Under the pieces are notes generated by a model that made no database searches, was not told the origin of the DNA, and saw only the letters and a list, made by a program, of their open reading frames with translations. 64,000 nucleotides of DNA from Arcobacter_B sp049472135 (lineage in GTDB: Bacteria; Campylobacterota; Campylobacteria; Campylobacterales; Arcobacteraceae). The position numbers and the translations under genes are program-made. Numbering within the stretch: the stretch's first letter is position 1; every line of letters starts with the position of its first letter. The DNA lies in the NCBI RefSeq assembly GCF_049472135.1, contig NZ_JBMOVV010000003.1, forward strand, positions 247,624 to 311,623, read 5' to 3'. Below, piece by piece: positions 61,451 through 64,000 of this stretch.

Positions 61451-62086
61451 CTATGATTTCCTTTTTCTTAACACTGCATAAGTATAAGCTAATAATCCAG
61501 TTACAATTATTGTATACATGAAAACTCTCCAAATTGTACTAGAAACTTTTCCTTGATTTCCAATACTTGTTTCAAGTTTTACATTTTTATTTAAAGCTAA
61601 AGTATCAGCTATAGCAGCATAACCATTTAACATAGAAGCACTTACTTTTGCAAAAAGTGTGTTCTTATCCTTTGAAGCCAATAGTGGTACAACATACCCA
61701 TCTAAAATATCATCTTTATCTACTATCTCTTTTAGAGAATCTTCAGAATAAGCTAAATTTACATGTGTATTTTCTATGAACGCAGTTAAAAGAATATAAG
61801 GTTTTTTAAGAGCTGGTAAAATCTCATTTTCATGATTTTTTATAGCCTCGAATTTCTTTTTCATAGGAAGTTCTTCTGGTAAACTTAAACTTTTTATAGT
61901 GTAAACATAAATGTTAACCCCTAGTTTAGTTTTAACTTCATTTCCAATTTGATTTATTTTTTCTTGTGCTCTTGCATCAATTAAACCATCATCATTTAAG
62001 ATGTAGCCTTGTGCAAATAAGTTTGATGATAAAAAAAATAGCAGTGAAAAAAACACTGCTATTTTAAAATTAACTAAATTTTTCAT
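61451..62086 (-). CDS. TPM-domain protein in the cytochrome oxidase operon
   Basis: This 211-aa protein has a signal peptide (FSLLFFLSSNLFAQGYILND), a TPM-type domain (INQIGNEVKTKLGVNIYVYT near residues 45-64, then AIKNHENEILPALKKPYILL) and a C-terminal helix with basic tail (AYTYAVLRKRKS). TPM domains occur in proteins of photosystem II repair and in membrane proteins of unknown role. Its ATG follows the stop of the 30-aa ORF directly. Its role near cbb3 is unknown. Confidence 0.72.
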   Translation of the reverse strand: MKNLVNFKIAVFFSLLFFLSSNLFAQGYILNDDGLIDARAQEKINQIGNEVKTKLGVNIYVYTIKSLSLPEELPMKKKFEAIKNHENEILPALKKPYILLTAFIENTHVNLAYSEDSLKEIVDKDDILDGYVVPLLASKDKNTLFAKVSASMLNGYAAIADTLALNKNVKLETSIGNQGKVSSTIWRVFMYTIIVTGLLAYTYAVLRKRKS

Positions 62087-62179
62087 TTATCCAACGAACA
62101 CTTTAGTTGAGTCAAAGTACCCGTAGTAAGCTGTCATAACGGCAGAAACTAAAAGTAAAACACCAATAATTTTTTCCAT
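62087..62179 (-). CDS. 30-aa single-helix microprotein in the cco operon
   Basis: This reading frame starts at ATG 62177-62179 with a strong SD (AAGGAG) and codes for one hydrophobic helix (KIIGVLLLVSAVMTAYYGYF) with a short tail DSTKVFVG. It fills the gap between the DUF4006 gene and the TPM gene and ends adjacent to the TPM start codon. Small helices such as CcoM and CydX stabilise terminal oxidases, so a similar role is plausible, though no homology is shown. Confidence 0.7.
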   Translation of the reverse strand: MEKIIGVLLLVSAVMTAYYGYFDSTKVFVG

Positions 62180-62189
62180 ACTTTACTCC

Positions 62190-62432
62190 TTACTTACCAT
62201 TACCAACAAGCTCATATTGCTTGTGGTTTTCGCTGCTATTCATTTTTAAACCATTTAAATCTTGGTTTACTTTATAATAGTTATCAGCCTCATTTTGTTG
62301 AACCTTAATTCCATTTACAGTTAAAACTACTAAAATTGTAAGCAATAAAGCAGTTGCAATTAGCATTCCTGTAATACCATGTAATTTAAAGATTCCTCTT
62401 TCGTTTTCGTTCATTTGTGTATTTCCAGCCAT
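62190..62432 (-). CDS. DUF4006 family small membrane protein
   Basis: This 80-aa protein carries GIFKLHGITGMLIATALLLT near residues 13-32, which matches the DUF4006 family found next to cbb3 oxidase genes in Campylobacterota. It has one membrane helix and a polar C-terminal tail. It begins 1 nt after ccoP ends. Its function is not established. Confidence 0.85.
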   Translation of the reverse strand: MAGNTQMNENERGIFKLHGITGMLIATALLLTILVVLTVNGIKVQQNEADNYYKVNQDLNGLKMNSSENHKQYELVGNGK

Positions 62433-62433
62433 A

Positions 62434-63642
62434 TTACTCTCCTAAACTTCTAAGGTAAGCTGCTAATGCTTTTTGTTGAGTTTCGTTAAGTCTTCCGTCA
62501 AAGCTTGGCATAACACCAATGCTTCCTTTTTTACCATCTTTTAATACAGCCATAACGATTGCGTCGTCATATTCTCTAATGTTTGGAGCTACATAAGGCA
62601 TACCTTTTCCATCTACTCCATGACATCCTGCACAAACTGCGTATGATGCTGGTTGTTCACCTTGGAATCCATTTGCAACATATTCAGCAATAGCAACAGC
62701 ATCAGCACCAGAAGCCATACCAGCTGGCATTCCACCTGGGTATGCAGATTTTAAGTTATTTGCACCATTATTAATAACATCAAGAACTTGCTCTTTAGCC
62801 ATTCTTTTTGTTAAATTATGGGCTTTACCATTAATACCTTCAGCATCAACACCATGACAAGGAGCACATTGTACTAAGTATAATGAACTACCCATAGCCT
62901 CAAGAGTCTCTTGAGATGGATTTTGCCATTTTGCTTCAAACTTTTTGTTATAGTCTAAAGTCTCTTCATTCCATTGTCCAATTTGAGAATTTGCAACATA
63001 TTCAGCAATAGCAACAGCATCAGCACCAGAAGCCATACCAGCTGGCATTCCACCTGGGTATGCAGATTTTAAGTTATTTGCACCATTATTAATAACATCA
63101 AGAACTTGCTCTTTAGCCATTCTTTTTGTTAAATTATGGGCTTTACCATTAATACCTTCAGCATCAACACCATGACAAGGAGCACATTGTACTAAGTATA
63201 ATGAACTACCCATAGCCTCAAGAGTCTCTTGAGATGGATTTTGCCATTTTGCTTCAAACTTTTTGTTATAGTCTAAAGTCTCTTCATTCCATTGTCCAAT
63301 TTGAGAGAACCCATTAATTGGATAACCAACAGTGAAGTACCAAAACATCCAAATAATAGTACCAATAAATGCTAATCCCCATCCTGTAGGAATAGGATTT
63401 CTATATTCACCAATACCATCCCAGTTTTCATCAGCTAATTCACCACTAGCTGTATCATTTTTCATCTGATTATAATATTTAAGAGTAACAAATACTGTAA
63501 TTGTAATAATAGCTACAGCACCTAACATTGTTAAACTATTTATATTCGAAATATCGCTACTAAAAGCATCACCCGCTGAAAAGTAAGTTCCTGCTAATAA
63601 AGCGATGATAAGAACAATTCCACCTACTACCATAGACTTCAT
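62434..63642 (-). CDS. ccoP: cbb3-type cytochrome c oxidase subunit CcoP with a duplicated haem domain
   Basis: This 402-aa subunit has N-terminal membrane helices followed by cytochrome c domains. CcoP normally has two haem motifs and about 290 aa. Here residues 113-218 and 219-324 are identical, so there are three motifs: CAPCH at 153-157, CAPCH at 259-263 and CAGCH at 337-341. Removing one copy gives 296 aa. The duplication keeps the frame. It feeds electrons from the bc1 complex or soluble cytochromes to CcoO/CcoN. The extra domain may be real or a sequence-assembly effect. Confidence 0.93.
   Translation of the reverse strand: MKSMVVGGIVLIIALLAGTYFSAGDAFSSDISNINSLTMLGAVAIITITVFVTLKYYNQMKNDTASGELADENWDGIGEYRNPIPTGWGLAFIGTIIWMFWYFTVGYPINGFSQIGQWNEETLDYNKKFEAKWQNPSQETLEAMGSSLYLVQCAPCHGVDAEGINGKAHNLTKRMAKEQVLDVINNGANNLKSAYPGGMPAGMASGADAVAIAEYVANSQIGQWNEETLDYNKKFEAKWQNPSQETLEAMGSSLYLVQCAPCHGVDAEGINGKAHNLTKRMAKEQVLDVINNGANNLKSAYPGGMPAGMASGADAVAIAEYVANGFQGEQPASYAVCAGCHGVDGKGMPYVAPNIREYDDAIVMAVLKDGKKGSIGVMPSFDGRLNETQQKALAAYLRSLGE
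62671..62988. repeat. Copy 1 of a perfect 318-bp tandem repeat inside ccoP
   Basis: This unit is identical base by base, by eye, to 62989-63306. It encodes one whole haem-binding cytochrome c domain plus its linker (106 codons). No transposon ends are visible. Confidence 0.95.
62989..63306. repeat. Copy 2 of the 318-bp tandem repeat inside ccoP
   Basis: It joins copy 1 directly, with no spacer. In gene order it comes first, after the membrane part of CcoP. The boundaries fall at codon edges. Confidence 0.95.
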
Positions 63643-63643
63643 G

Positions 63644-63868
63644 TTATTTCTCCTTATTATCTATATCTTTATCTTTTTTTCTATCTTCAAGAGGAGTTGA
63701 AACATCTGCGTCATCATGCACTAACTTTGAATATTTTTCAAAGTCTCTTTCACCCTTTCTATCTCTCTTATAAATAGAGTAAGCATAAGAGTAAAAAATT
63801 ATAAATACAGCTAAAATCAAAAAGAATTTAGCATAACCTTGCACAGTTAACAGTGTTTCGTAATCCAT
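63644..63868 (-). CDS. ccoQ: cbb3-type cytochrome oxidase CcoQ-like subunit
   Basis: This 74-aa protein has one membrane helix (AKFFLILAVFIIFYSYAYSIY) followed by KRDRKGERDFEKYSKL, the CcoQ pattern, and a polar tail. It stabilises the oxidase. It lies between ccoO and ccoP as usual and ends 1 nt before ccoP starts. Confidence 0.88.
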   Translation of the reverse strand: MDYETLLTVQGYAKFFLILAVFIIFYSYAYSIYKRDRKGERDFEKYSKLVHDDADVSTPLEDRKKDKDIDNKEK

Positions 63869-63877
63869 TAAGAACCT

Positions 63878-64000
63878 CTATTTTAAAGAATTTAAATATG
63901 CAATTAATGCAACTATTTCAGGAACCTGACCGTTAGCAACAGCATCTTTTACAGCTTGATTTTTCATATCAGCAGCAATTGCTTTAGCTTCTTCTTTAGC
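63878..64000 (-). CDS. ccoO: cbb3-type cytochrome oxidase subunit CcoO (partial, C-terminus only)
   Basis: The last 40 residues of a frame that continues past the window edge end in VPEIVALIAYLNSLK followed by TAG. This matches the CcoO C-terminal helix, and its position before ccoQ supports the call. The haem motif and the rest lie outside. Confidence 0.8.
   Translation of the reverse strand, partial: AKEEAKAIAADMKNQAVKDAVANGQVPEIVALIAYLNSLK

Noticed and set aside
1..64000. CRISPR arrays, prophage, insertion sequences, tRNA or rRNA genes
   Set aside because: No repeat-spacer pattern, transposase, integrase, tRNA-like cloverleaf or rRNA stretch was recognised by eye; small RNAs cannot be excluded.

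Overview
The window looks like a chromosomal segment of a Campylobacterota bacterium, most likely the Arcobacter group. The DNA is very AT-rich. The respiratory genes are a bc1 complex plus a cbb3 oxidase operon with a DUF4006 protein. atpB stands apart from any F1 genes, the recombination nuclease is of the AddAB type, and the porins and gene neighbourhoods fit that group. This assignment rests on gene content and family recognition; no database search was run. Nearly all of the window is housekeeping and biosynthetic core. I see no tRNA, rRNA, CRISPR array, prophage or insertion sequence.

Layout. 1-3226 (minus): branched-chain amino acid ABC transporter (livG partial, livM, livH, binding protein). 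3264-4155 (minus): an overlapping pair, a small ribbon-helix-helix-like protein and an unrecognised 219-aa protein, with its own promoter and a palindrome in the leader. 4333-7530 (minus): EamA exporter, DedA protein, a nucleoside-phosphorylase-like protein, rplS, trmD. 7593-13094 (plus): a small unknown ORF, metE, ilvA, atpB and a thiE/tenI-like gene. 13091-15826 (minus): addA. 15938-20211 (plus): a haem-motif GGDEF sensor, argB, thrC. 20375-23486 (plus): petABC and a small cytochrome. 23538-24616 (minus): rsmE and a membrane protein. 24702-41348 (plus): moeA, queCDE, fabG-acpP-fabF, accA, pheST, aroA, ispH, rpsA, serA and efp, with a HIT protein on the opposite strand. 41491-52854 (minus): ribD, rimP-rbfA-infB-ylxR, thrB, tsaB-like, lpxC, an M23 peptidase, a DHH phosphoesterase, nadC and nadA. 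52965-58469 (plus): plsY, folB, two different porins with a small cytochrome c between them, prfB. 58515-64000 (minus): the end of the cbb3 oxidase operon (ccoO partial, ccoQ, ccoP, DUF4006, a 30-aa microprotein, a TPM protein, a FixH-like protein) running into addB.

How the genes work together. The bc1 complex passes electrons to periplasmic cytochromes and on to the cbb3 oxidase, giving micro-aerobic respiration. AddA and AddB are the two halves of one recombination machine, encoded about 43 kb apart. ThrB, ThrC and IlvA form a threonine-to-isoleucine route alongside branched-chain amino acid uptake. The queCDE run makes the queuosine precursor.

Most notable signals: (1) ccoP carries a perfect in-frame 318-bp tandem duplication, predicting a CcoP with three haem-c motifs instead of two. 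(2) A 30-codon single-helix microprotein lies in the cco operon. (3) The RHH/219-aa pair resembles an uncharacterised toxin-antitoxin-like module. (4) Six TTAAY-like half-sites, phased at 10-11 bp, lie upstream of the major porin, followed by a structured leader. (5) Two genes (EamA, GGDEF) appear to start at ATT and ATA. (6) A multi-hairpin element of unknown nature follows efp.
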